This document shows positions 16,553 through 24,243 of a stretch of 40,071 nt of DNA, one piece after another. The translations under genes were made by a program, and so were the position numbers. Within the stretch, counting starts at the first letter, position 1. Every line of letters begins with the position of its first letter. Source of the DNA: an uncultured bacterium (GTDB taxonomy: Bacteria; Patescibacteriota; Minisyncoccia; Phycocordibacterales; UBA9973); assembly GCA_903929735.1 (NCBI GenBank), contig CAIYVW010000019.1, positions 1 through 40,071 on the forward strand, read 5' to 3'. The notes below the pieces were generated by a model. It was not told where the DNA came from, made no database searches, and worked only from the letters and a program-made list of their open reading frames with translations.

Positions 16553-18760
16553 TTATTCTAAAACTTTACGTAATACATCTTCAGGAACTTCTCTTTTAGC
16601 TTTTGGTTTTTGCCAAGTTTTCTCACCCGAATCTGATATTGTATCCATATTTTCTGATTTTTCTTGTGGTGAGGTATTTTCTACTATTTCATCCCTAATA
16701 GGATCATTATTTTCTAATTTTTCATTTGGATACATATTTTCTTTAATTTCCTCACTGTTTTTTTCTAACACAGTATTAGGTAATTCTATTTTATTCTCTT
16801 CTTTTGTGATTATATTATTATTTGATACTCTAGAAAGTAAATCTTTAAGGGATGACTTTTTTTCATCTGAAGCTTCTTTCGAAGAAATATTAAGATTTTT
16901 CTTAACTTCTTTTATATCTCCATTTTTTAAAGACGAAAGTGACACAGGAGGAGGAACATCTTTTTTTATTTCTGTAACAGCTTCTTCTGTGGGTTTTAGA
17001 TCTCTAGTATTAGTTAATCCAATTTTTTGTAATAATCCTTTTAATAAAGGAGAGGGTCCATTATGCTTTCTTTCTTGTTTCTGGTAGTTATTTTTATCTG
17101 AAACAAAGTTATTGTTACTTTTATTATTAATATTATTCTTAAAATTATTCTCTTGCTTATTTCTTGCAAATGACTGAGATTGATTATAACTTTTCGAGAC
17201 TTTAAAATTTGGATCTGTTGCCTGAAATTCTATACCCAAAGCTGCCAGTGGTGCTGTAGAAACTTTTTCTTCTTGACGAGATGAGCGAGAAGCTACAAAT
17301 CCCTGTTCTGGTTTAAGTTCGCCACTTTTAATCTTGAACATGCAATCTTTACAATAGACAGGTCTGCCCTCTTGAGGCTCAAATGGAACCATTGTTGACT
17401 TACCACAATTAGAACAATCTGCTTTATATTTTGCATCTCCTTCACCTATTTGAAGCATTCCACTCCATTTAGATATCTCATCTTCAACTTCTTTACGTGA
17501 TCTGGTGTAAAGATTACGAGAAGATTCTATTATCTTGTCTTTCACACCTGAACTAGGATCTACTTTGATAGGGGGTAAAGTAGTAGCTGAAAATGGTCGA
17601 CTAGTAATACCATCTATCATTAATTTCAAATACACATGATAGTTTGGTAAATTAACCAAATCTTGAGCTGTGAATTCTGGTTCAAATTCTTTCTCTAAGA
17701 AGTCAGCATCATCTGCCCCTACACGAAAGATTATCATAGTCCCGACGTTACCGAAAACAGCATCTCGAACTTTTGAACCATCTTTGTTCTCAAGTTGCGA
17801 CGTATATTGATGAGCTACAGTAAGATTAAGTCTATACTTACGAGCTTCAGATAAAATATTTGCAAAAGAGTCTGTAGCAAAATTTTGGAATTCATCAACA
17901 TATAAATAGAAATCTTTTCTTTCTTCTTCAGGGATACGAACACGCTCCATAGCAGCTAATTGGATTTTAGTAATAATCATTCCTCCGAGTAATGCAGAAT
18001 TATCTTCACCTATTCTCCCTTTAGAAACATTTACAAGAAATATCTTCCCTTCATTCATTATCTTGAATATATCAATCGTAGATTTTGGTTGACCTACAAC
18101 ATTTCTAATTATAGAAGTAGAAAGAAATTGTCCAACTTTATTTTGAATTGGAGCAATAGCTTCATTTCTAAATTGTTCACGCCATTGTTCATATTCATGA
18201 ACCCAGAAAGCTTTAACTACAGGATCTTTCAAATTACTTATTATCATCTGGCGATAATCTTTATCTACTAGAAGTCTAGGTATTCCTAAAAGAGTAGTCC
18301 CAGGAGTATCAAGCAAAGCTAAGATAGAATTATTTAAAATGTATTCCATACGAGAACTCCAAGCATTAGCCCAAATTTTTGTGAAAATTCCCATCAATCC
18401 TGAAGCTACTAAATGCTTATATTTTGGATCATCTAGTTGTATAACATTAAATCCAATATGAAAATCAGTATCTGCTGGATTAAAATAAATAACATCTTTA
18501 GTTCTATTTTCTGGAATAAGGTGAAGTATCTCTTCCACAAGCTCTCCATGAGGATCAACTACACATACACCTTCCCCATTTTGTATATTTTGAACAATAA
18601 GATTCGAAAGAAGCACAGATTTACCTGTACCTGACTTACCAAGTATATACATATGCTGACGGCGGTCTTTACGTTTTATTCCAAAGATATTATCACTATT
18701 ACGAAAATTCGTCTTAGCAAAGTAAGTTATATCACGATTGTGTGGAATTTCTTTTTCCAT
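16553..18760 (-). CDS. TraD/HerA-like (T4SS coupling-type) ATPase with zinc ribbon and disordered tail
   Basis: A 735-aa P-loop ATPase of the conjugative-coupling/DUF87-HerA class. Walker A is GKSGTGKS (41-48), followed by CVVDPHGELVEEIL, Walker B FYLYVDEFQNF, and VAHQYTSQL with a sensor-like Gln. At about 447-471 is a Cys4 ribbon, CSNCGKS then YCKDC. Residues about 520-735 are low complexity, rich in N, K, S and E. There is no N-terminal membrane anchor and no relaxase or T4SS gene nearby, so its role is unclear: DNA or protein translocation at the envelope, or pilus-related. A paralogue lies at 20.3-21.7 kb. The -10 TATAAT is 11 nt before the ATG. Confidence 0.82.
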   Translation of the reverse strand: MEKEIPHNRDITYFAKTNFRNSDNIFGIKRKDRRQHMYILGKSGTGKSVLLSNLIVQNIQNGEGVCVVDPHGELVEEILHLIPENRTKDVIYFNPADTDFHIGFNVIQLDDPKYKHLVASGLMGIFTKIWANAWSSRMEYILNNSILALLDTPGTTLLGIPRLLVDKDYRQMIISNLKDPVVKAFWVHEYEQWREQFRNEAIAPIQNKVGQFLSTSIIRNVVGQPKSTIDIFKIMNEGKIFLVNVSKGRIGEDNSALLGGMIITKIQLAAMERVRIPEEERKDFYLYVDEFQNFATDSFANILSEARKYRLNLTVAHQYTSQLENKDGSKVRDAVFGNVGTMIIFRVGADDADFLEKEFEPEFTAQDLVNLPNYHVYLKLMIDGITSRPFSATTLPPIKVDPSSGVKDKIIESSRNLYTRSRKEVEDEISKWSGMLQIGEGDAKYKADCSNCGKSTMVPFEPQEGRPVYCKDCMFKIKSGELKPEQGFVASRSSRQEEKVSTAPLAALGIEFQATDPNFKVSKSYNQSQSFARNKQENNFKNNINNKSNNNFVSDKNNYQKQERKHNGPSPLLKGLLQKIGLTNTRDLKPTEEAVTEIKKDVPPPVSLSSLKNGDIKEVKKNLNISSKEASDEKKSSLKDLLSRVSNNNIITKEENKIELPNTVLEKNSEEIKENMYPNEKLENNDPIRDEIVENTSPQEKSENMDTISDSGEKTWQKPKAKREVPEDVLRKVLE

Positions 18761-18821
18761 ATATTAATTTTATTATACCTCTATTCTTTTAAATAAAAAA
18801 GTATTTATCTTAATAAATCTG

Positions 18822-18850
18822 TTGACAAAATAAGTATACAGGCTTAAAGT
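18822..18850 (+). promoter_or_regulatory. Putative promoter of the membrane protein with in-frame UGA
   Basis: Perfect -35 TTGACA (18822-18827), 17-nt spacer, weak -10 TAAAGT (18845-18850), then ATG at 18869. It supports transcription of the frame that contains the UGA. Confidence 0.5.
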
Positions 18851-18868
18851 TTAAGCAAAGCTCATATT

Positions 18869-19486
18869 ATGAAAATAATTTTAGAAATGTCGCTTATCGA
18901 CTGGTTAATTTTCTGACTGGCCATAGGTGCACACGTGCCTTTAGTTCTAGGAACTTTTAGGCAAAAAAATGACAGAAGTCAAACTTTTGTTACATGGATA
19001 TTATATTTCTCTCTAGACATTATTACTTTTTTTTCTGCCATAGAAACAGAAAAAGATAGTAGTTTTGTGATACTATTTGGTTTTTCAGTTGGTTCATTTA
19101 TCATGTCTCTGATTCTCTTCTACCAGAAAAAAATTAAATGGACAAAACTAGAAACTGTAATAATATCTTTAGTGATAATTTGTATCTATTTATTCAAAAG
19201 TAGTGGCCCTTACTGGGCGTTAATATTTGGGATAATCTCAGAAAGTATAATTGGAGTTTACCTAATAATTCAAACATGGCAGAGGCCTAAAGTTAAATAT
19301 AACTTTACAGCTTATATCATTTTTTTAATTGTTAGCATACTAGCAACTATAAATGCTGAAGACTGGAGCATACCGAAAGTTGGGTATCCACTCTGTGAGA
19401 CAATTCTAAATATAATTATCATTATGCCGCTGATTAAAAAATGGCGAAGAAAAAGAATTAAAACTAAAAAATTAAAAATGGCTTAA
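18869..19486 (+). CDS. Polytopic membrane protein with an in-frame UGA at codon 16
   Basis: From ATG 18869 the frame reads MKIILEMSLIDWLIF, UGA (18914-18916), LAIGAHVPLVLGTFRQ and then stays open to TAA 19484-19486. Only the part after the UGA gives a conventional ORF, from GTG at 18935 (183 aa). The region either side of the UGA forms one continuous first membrane helix, so the native start is probably upstream. The protein has about six membrane helices (for example YWALIFGIISESIIGVYLII) and a basic C-terminus. It looks like a SWEET/PQ-loop-like or small transporter protein, but I do not recognise it firmly. Possible explanations are a nonsense mutation, a base error (TGG to TGA), UGA readthrough, or internal GTG initiation. 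Confidence 0.6.
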
Positions 19487-19499
19487 TTAAGCCATTTTT
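19474..19499. terminator. Bidirectional terminator overlapping both convergent stop codons
   Basis: AAAAATGGCTT, loop AATT, AAGCCATTTTT (11-bp perfect stem). It contains the last codons and stops of both converging genes, so both proteins end in K-M-A. Confidence 0.85.
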
Positions 19500-19909
19500 T
19501 TGTTTAAGATAGATGAGTGTTGAGTATCAGGCTTGTAGGGTGTACCATACTTTATTTCTACTCTTTCCAAGAAGCCAGATTCTATAGATTTATTTAAACT
19601 TTCTCCTAGAGATTCTTGATCATAACCCAAGAAAATAATATCTGGTTTAACTTCCTTAAGTATATTATATGTTCCCATTTCTAAGTCTCCCAATAAAACT
19701 AGATCAACTTCTGGTATTTCTAAAATATTTTTAATTCGATCAACTTCATTATATTTGGGTAATTTACCTTTCATTTTTTCTACCATACTATCACGAGCAA
19801 CAACCACAACAAGGTGATCTCCCTGCTCTTTAGCTTCTCTTATGAAAGATAGATGTCCCTCGTGGATATTATCAAATACTCCAAAAATTAAAACTTTCCT
19901 TGAATTCAT
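19487..19909 (-). CDS. Cytidylyltransferase-like nucleotidyltransferase (TagD/FAD synthetase-like fold)
   Basis: The 140-aa protein begins KVLIFGVFDNIHEGHLSFIREAKEQGD. It has the HxGH nucleotide-binding signature (HEGH) that defines small cytidylyl- and adenylyltransferases such as glycerol-3-phosphate cytidylyltransferase and archaeal-type FAD synthetase. YNEVDRIKNI and DIIFLGYDQ match the later motif region; the usual ISSTxxR is replaced by HSSILNKK. The substrate cannot be decided from sequence. It is 9 nt downstream of cutA. The stop codon abuts the convergent gene's stop inside a shared terminator. Confidence 0.82.
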   Translation of the reverse strand: MNSRKVLIFGVFDNIHEGHLSFIREAKEQGDHLVVVVARDSMVEKMKGKLPKYNEVDRIKNILEIPEVDLVLLGDLEMGTYNILKEVKPDIIFLGYDQESLGESLNKSIESGFLERVEIKYGTPYKPDTQHSSILNKKMA

Positions 19910-19918
19910 ATTTTTAAA

Positions 19919-20224
19919 TTAAATGATTTCTTCCATCATCCATTTCTTATAAGGGTGATTTATACGACGAACATCAACACCAGCAATAAGAGGAACACTA
20001 TAAGTATGATTTTTAGAAATTATCTCATTTACATCTTCAAGTTTTGCTTCAAAAGTTGTCACCAAAAGCATTGCTTGAGATACACATTGAAAAGATCCTT
20101 CCCAATTATAGCAAGATGAAATAGGCCAAAAGTCTACACAAGCTGCTATTTTTTTACTTATAATTAAACCTCCTAATTTTTTTGCTTCTTCCATATTTTT
20201 ACATGTTGTATATATAAATACCAT
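19919..20224 (-). CDS. cutA: Divalent-cation tolerance protein CutA
   Basis: A 101-aa protein with the CutA1 ferredoxin-like pattern: FIYTTCKNMEEAKKLGGLII, KKIAACVDFWPISSCYNWEG, then TYSVPLIAGVDVRRINHPY. The AACV and P(x)SxYxWxG motifs and the P-L/I-I near residue 80 are family markers. CutA forms trimers and is linked to metal tolerance; its exact role is unsettled even in model bacteria. It is in a probable operon with the nucleotidyltransferase. Confidence 0.9.
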   Translation of the reverse strand: MVFIYTTCKNMEEAKKLGGLIISKKIAACVDFWPISSCYNWEGSFQCVSQAMLLVTTFEAKLEDVNEIISKNHTYSVPLIAGVDVRRINHPYKKWMMEEII

Positions 20225-20310
20225 AATATGTAGATAAATTAAGATTATTACGACCTCGTTGTATTAATTGTAACACCACACAAATATTTGTAAATATAAA
20301 ATAATCTATA

Positions 20311-21696
20311 TTATTGAGAATTTTCTACAGAAGTTGATTCGTAAAAAGCTATTAACTTTTGAGCTTCTTCAGCTGTAATTGAGTATTTACGACGAGAAGC
20401 TTCTAATACCTTATCTTTGTATGATGGATGAGTTGGTGGTAGAACTCGAAGAGTTTCTCCAGAAAAAGGATCATAACTTTCTCCATCGATTGTCATTTTA
20501 ATATAAAATTCACCAACTCCTAGATTTATCATATCCTTCACATCAAAAACTGGAGCAAATTCTGGTTTTAGTTTAGTAGCATCATCTCCGCCTATTCTAA
20601 AAGTAATAATAGAACCGACATTACCTAATACTGCTTGTTGAACTTTTGAAGTAAGCTGAGCGATATACTGATGAGCAATAGTAAGATTAAGTCCATACTT
20701 GCTTGCCTCTGAAAGAATATTTTCAAATGTATCAGTAACTATATTCTGAAACTCATCAATATAAACGTAACAGTCCGCACGATTTTTTATATCTAAGTTT
20801 GCCCTAGCCATTCCAGCCTGCTTAATCTTTGTAAGAAAGATTGAACCAAAGAAAGACGAATTCTCTTCTCCTATTTTCCCTTTAGAAAGATTAATGAGTA
20901 AAATTTTCTGATCATTCATTAATTTTTCAATATCAACTTTATTTTCTTTTTGACTGAATATATTTCTAAGCATCGGATCAGAAAGAAATTGACCTAGCTT
21001 ATTTACTAGTGGAATAATAGCATCTGTATCAAACTTTTCAGACCAATCAGCAAATTCAATTGCCCAGAAGCGTTTAACCATATCATCCTCTATGTACTCA
21101 ATTACTTTTTGTCTATAATTACGATCAGTAAGCATGGAAATCATTCCACGCATAGTAGCTAGAGGATAATCAAGTAAAGCAAGAACAGTAAATCTAAAAA
21201 CATGTTCTAGTCTAGGGGTCCAATTTGAAGCAAATTGTTTTCTTAATACTTCTATTAAACCTTGAGTAAGCTGATGTCTAAAAGTAGGATCAATATTTGA
21301 AAGTGGATTAAATGATACAGGAAAATCAACATCTCCAGGATCTATAATACAAACATCCTCTATCCTTTCTTCTGGAATAAAATTTATTATATCTTCGATA
21401 AGTTCTCCATGAGGATCTATAACACAAACTCCATGACCATATGCTATATCCTGCCTTATCATTAATTCTTGGAGCTTTGACTTACCTATTCCTGATTTAC
21501 CTATTATGTAAACATGACGTTTACGATCTATACGTTTAATTCCAAAAACAAACCTCTTTTCTTCTAAGGAGGCTACATAATTAGTCCTACCGATAAAAAC
21601 TACATCACTAGGATCTACTCTTCCTAAAGTAGGAAGATCTGGTGGTGGAGGTGCATACTTAATTATTTGAATTTTGTTTGGTTTATTTAGTGACAT
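20311..21696 (-). CDS. TraD/HerA-like (T4SS coupling-type) ATPase, short paralogue
   Basis: Starting at ATG 21696 the protein has 461 aa; a TTG at 21714 would add 6 residues, but a -10-like TATAAT overlaps that region. It is homologous along its ATPase core to the 735-aa protein at 16.6-18.8 kb. Walker A is GKSGIGKS (66-73), followed by CVIDPHGELIEDII, LLINLSKGKIGEENSSFFGS, Walker B CYVYIDEFQNI, and IAHQYIAQL. It lacks the zinc ribbon and the disordered tail. The N-terminus has a proline run (APPPPDLP). It is probably a partner or diverged duplicate. It diverges from the Nramp-related gene. Confidence 0.82.
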   Translation of the reverse strand: MSLNKPNKIQIIKYAPPPPDLPTLGRVDPSDVVFIGRTNYVASLEEKRFVFGIKRIDRKRHVYIIGKSGIGKSKLQELMIRQDIAYGHGVCVIDPHGELIEDIINFIPEERIEDVCIIDPGDVDFPVSFNPLSNIDPTFRHQLTQGLIEVLRKQFASNWTPRLEHVFRFTVLALLDYPLATMRGMISMLTDRNYRQKVIEYIEDDMVKRFWAIEFADWSEKFDTDAIIPLVNKLGQFLSDPMLRNIFSQKENKVDIEKLMNDQKILLINLSKGKIGEENSSFFGSIFLTKIKQAGMARANLDIKNRADCYVYIDEFQNIVTDTFENILSEASKYGLNLTIAHQYIAQLTSKVQQAVLGNVGSIITFRIGGDDATKLKPEFAPVFDVKDMINLGVGEFYIKMTIDGESYDPFSGETLRVLPPTHPSYKDKVLEASRRKYSITAEEAQKLIAFYESTSVENSQ

Positions 21697-21814
21697 ATCG
21701 ATTATATACAACAACTGTACCCAGACATCAACAAATTAAATAATATTCATTTGTTGTTAAAAGTTACTATTATATTGTATCAAATTATAATAAAAAGTAT
21801 AATATAAAACATAT

Positions 21815-23272
21815 ATGAAAAAAGTAATATCCAGCAAAAAAGATAAATCAATTGATGATCAAGAAACTTTAATTGAGAAAAAGAAATTAATAGAGGAAAA
21901 AGAATCAATTATAAGAGAAGAAGAAAATCTGGTAGACAAGAAAGAATCATTATTACAAGAAGAAGAAAGACTAATAGACAAGAAAGAATCATTACTTGAA
22001 AGAGGAGAAGACTACATTAAAGAAGGAGAGCAATATATAGAGAAGTTAGGTCCAGGACTCATAACAGGTGCAGCAGACGATGACCCTTCTGGTATTGCTA
22101 CCTACTCTCAGACTGGTGCACAATATGGAACAAGCTTAATATGGCTCGCAGCTTGGACATTCCCTCTTATGGCTATAATACAAGAAATGTGTGCTCGAAT
22201 AGCCTTAGTTACAGGGAAAGGACTAGCAGCCAATATAAAACATTCATACTCAAAGAAAATACTATATGCCTGTACTATTATTCTATTCATAGCAAACACT
22301 CTTAACATTGGAGCAGATCTTGGGGCGATGGCAAAAGGCTTTCAACTGATTATTCCTTCTTTACCTTTTTTCATACTAGTAATAGTTTTTGGATTACTAG
22401 GATTAGTTCTACAAATATTTATACCATATCAGAAATATAGTAAATATTTAAAATGGTTAGTTATATCTCTTTTCTCATATATTGCAACTGGATTAATAAT
22501 TCACATGAACTGGTCTATATTACTAAAAGATCTTATTATTCCCAATATAACTTTTTCAAAAACACAAATACTTCTAATAACAGGAATACTAGGAACTACA
22601 ATTTCTCCTTATTTATTTTTCTGGCAAACATCACAAGAAGTAGAGCAAGAAATATCTGAAGGGAAAACTACGGTACATTTAAGAAAAGGAACAAACCCAC
22701 AAGAAATAAAAGAAATGAGAAAAGACGTATGGACTGGAATGTTCTTATCTAATCTTGTTATGTTTTTCATTATAGCTGTTTGTGCTAGTGTCTTATTTAA
22801 AAATGGAATCACAAATATAAGTACAGCAAATGATGCAGCTCTTGCACTTGCTCCTTTTGCCGGTAAATGGGCAACAACACTATTCGCAGTTGGAATCATA
22901 GGGACAGGAATGCTCGCTATACCTGTTCTAGCTGGATCAGCTTCATATGCTATATCTGAAAGCTTTGGATGGAAAGAAGGCCTTTACCGTAAGCTTAAAG
23001 AAGCAAGAGCCTTCTACGGTATTATTACAATTTCAATAATTATAGGAATAATAATTAATTTCATAGGTATCGATCCTATAAAAGCTCTTATCTACTCTGC
23101 TATTGCTAATGGAATAGTAGCTCCTATAATTCTTATTTTTATAGTTCACATAAGCGGAAACCATAAAATAATGGGCCACTATAAAAATTCACGATTAAGT
23201 AATATAGTAGGATGGACCACTACTATACTTATGGGCATTACTGCTATCGCAGCTATTTTTTCTCTTTTCTAA
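21815..23272 (+). CDS. Nramp-related divalent metal (probably Mg2+) transporter with N-terminal coiled coil
   Basis: A 485-aa protein. Residues 1 to about 75 are almost entirely charged and contain repeats of the type LxDKKESLLxxEExxI, encoded by near-identical DNA around 21930-22000. The transporter core begins KLGPGLITGAADDDPSGIATYSQ. Nramp proteins normally have DPGN in helix 1; DPSG here is the pattern of Nramp-related magnesium transporters (NRMT). About 11 hydrophobic helices follow. The predicted substrate is therefore Mg2+, but this is inference from one motif. The coiled N-terminus is unusual for the family and may oligomerise or dock to a partner. Confidence 0.85.
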   Translation: MKKVISSKKDKSIDDQETLIEKKKLIEEKESIIREEENLVDKKESLLQEEERLIDKKESLLERGEDYIKEGEQYIEKLGPGLITGAADDDPSGIATYSQTGAQYGTSLIWLAAWTFPLMAIIQEMCARIALVTGKGLAANIKHSYSKKILYACTIILFIANTLNIGADLGAMAKGFQLIIPSLPFFILVIVFGLLGLVLQIFIPYQKYSKYLKWLVISLFSYIATGLIIHMNWSILLKDLIIPNITFSKTQILLITGILGTTISPYLFFWQTSQEVEQEISEGKTTVHLRKGTNPQEIKEMRKDVWTGMFLSNLVMFFIIAVCASVLFKNGITNISTANDAALALAPFAGKWATTLFAVGIIGTGMLAIPVLAGSASYAISESFGWKEGLYRKLKEARAFYGIITISIIIGIIINFIGIDPIKALIYSAIANGIVAPIILIFIVHISGNHKIMGHYKNSRLSNIVGWTTTILMGITAIAAIFSLF

Positions 23273-23276
23273 AGTC

Positions 23277-23304
23277 TTGCAAAAAAATAAAAATACGGTA
23301 AGAT
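23277..23304 (+). promoter_or_regulatory. Promoter of tRNA-Ala and engB
   Basis: TTGCAA (23277-23282), 16-nt spacer, TAAGAT (23299-23304). The -35 is identical to that of rpsB. Confidence 0.5.
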
Positions 23305-23320
23305 AGAGAGATATTTAGCT

Positions 23321-23394
23321 GGGCCCTTAGCTCATCTGGCTAGAGCGCCTCATTTGCAATGAGGAGGTGGCAGGTTCGAGTCCTGTAGGGTCCA
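23321..23394 (+). tRNA. tRNA-Ala (anticodon TGC)
   Basis: Acceptor GGGCCCT/AGGGTCC (one G-U), D arm GCTC/GAGC, anticodon stem CCTCA/TGAGG with loop TTTGCAA giving TGC, and T loop TTCGAGT. The discriminator is A and no CCA is encoded. The engB ATG follows only 8 nt after the mature 3' end. Confidence 0.95.
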
Positions 23395-23402
23395 CAAATT
23401 TA

Positions 23403-23972
23403 ATGAAAATAACTTCCACAAAGTTTATGAAGGGTCTTGTCGGAGATGATGAGATACTAGCTGATGGTATTCCTCAGATAGCTTTTATTGGGCGTTCAAA
23501 TGTAGGTAAATCAAGCCTTATAAATGTACTAACAAATAGTAAGATATCTCGCACCAGTTCATTCGCAGGTAGAACTCAGGAGATTAATATATTTCTAATA
23601 AATGATTCATTTTATCTAGTCGACTTACCGGGCTATGGATTCGCTAGATCTTCTGGTCTGGGTAGAGAAAAGATAGGTGAACTTATAGACTCATATCTTT
23701 TTAATTCAATACATAGTCAAAAGAAAATTGTGCTTATCATAGATCTCTGCGTTGGTATGACAGATAAAGATGTCCTGATGTTCAATGAGCTTATAGACCA
23801 CAATAAAAATTTCATAGTAGTAGCAAATAAAGTAGATAGACTTACTCAATCAGAATACCACAAGAACATAACCTTACTTAAGAAAATGATTGGTGATGGA
23901 TATCCTATTGTTCCCTTTTCAACAAAAACTAAAAAAGGACTAGAGGAGTTAAGAGATTTAATATTTGAATAA
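23403..23972 (+). CDS. engB: Ribosome-biogenesis GTP-binding protein EngB/YsxC/YihA
   Basis: A small GTPase needed for large-subunit ribosome assembly. The ATG at 23403 gives 189 aa. A longer frame from 23367 would start inside tRNA-Ala and is rejected. Motifs: G1 GRSNVGKSSLIN, a G2-type Thr/Ser region SRTSSFAGRTQEINIF, G3 DLPGYGFAR, G4 NKVDR, and G5-like PFSTKTKKG. It has no promoter or leader of its own, so it is probably expressed from the tRNA-Ala transcript and released by tRNA 3' processing. Confidence 0.95.
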   Translation: MKITSTKFMKGLVGDDEILADGIPQIAFIGRSNVGKSSLINVLTNSKISRTSSFAGRTQEINIFLINDSFYLVDLPGYGFARSSGLGREKIGELIDSYLFNSIHSQKKIVLIIDLCVGMTDKDVLMFNELIDHNKNFIVVANKVDRLTQSEYHKNITLLKKMIGDGYPIVPFSTKTKKGLEELRDLIFE

Positions 23973-24028
23973 AACTTGATAAAATTAATATAATATGTTA
24001 TGGTATTCTAGAATTTTAAAAAATTATT

Positions 24029-24145
24029 ATGATGATGATGACGTTCATTCAAGAGGGAGTTTTGGTAGAATTTCCAGAAACAAATGTTTCTTTAGAAAAA
24101 GAAAACGAAATCCACTGGATCCTACCAGGTGTTCCGTTACACTAA
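24029..24145 (+). CDS. Possible small protein (35-38 aa)
   Basis: An open frame begins with four consecutive ATG codons (24029-24040) and reads MTFIQEGVLVEFPETNVSLE, then KENEIHWILPGVPLH, to TAA 24143-24145. It is followed 24 nt later by a convincing terminator, which suggests that something here is a transcription unit. Composition is protein-like (amphipathic, with Trp and Pro), but no family is recognised. It could instead be a non-coding RNA. Confidence 0.35.
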   Translation: MMMMTFIQEGVLVEFPETNVSLEKENEIHWILPGVPLH

Positions 24146-24169
24146 ATTAACATCAAACTACCACCTAAG

Positions 24170-24187
24170 ACCCGTACTTGTACGGGT
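24170..24187 (+). terminator. Terminator after the small ORF
   Basis: ACCCGTAC, TT, GTACGGGT followed by TTTATTTTAT: an 8-bp GC-rich stem plus a T-rich tract. Confidence 0.75.
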
Positions 24188-24226
24188 TTTATTTTATATA
24201 ATTTAGATACTTATTATAATAAATTA

Positions 24227-24235
24227 TGTTATAAT
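24227..24235 (+). promoter_or_regulatory. Extended -10 promoter, leaderless, for the TMEM175-type gene
   Basis: TGT-TATAAT ends 8 nt before the ATG at 24244. Confidence 0.6.
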
Positions 24236-24243
24236 TCTAAGAT

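Noticed and set aside
18869-19486. Alternative genetic code (UGA as Gly or Trp) for the whole genome
   Set aside because: Every other gene ends or runs normally with UGA as stop, one gene (28592) seems to end in TGA before a terminator, and tRNA-Trp has CCA; only one in-frame UGA was found.
16553-21696. Integrated conjugative element
   Set aside because: No relaxase, VirB4/VirB6 homologue, integrase or attachment repeats are present near the two coupling-type ATPases.
23367-23402. Longer engB start inside tRNA-Ala
   Set aside because: The first 12 codons are a translation of the tRNA T arm and acceptor; the ATG at 23403 matches the family start.
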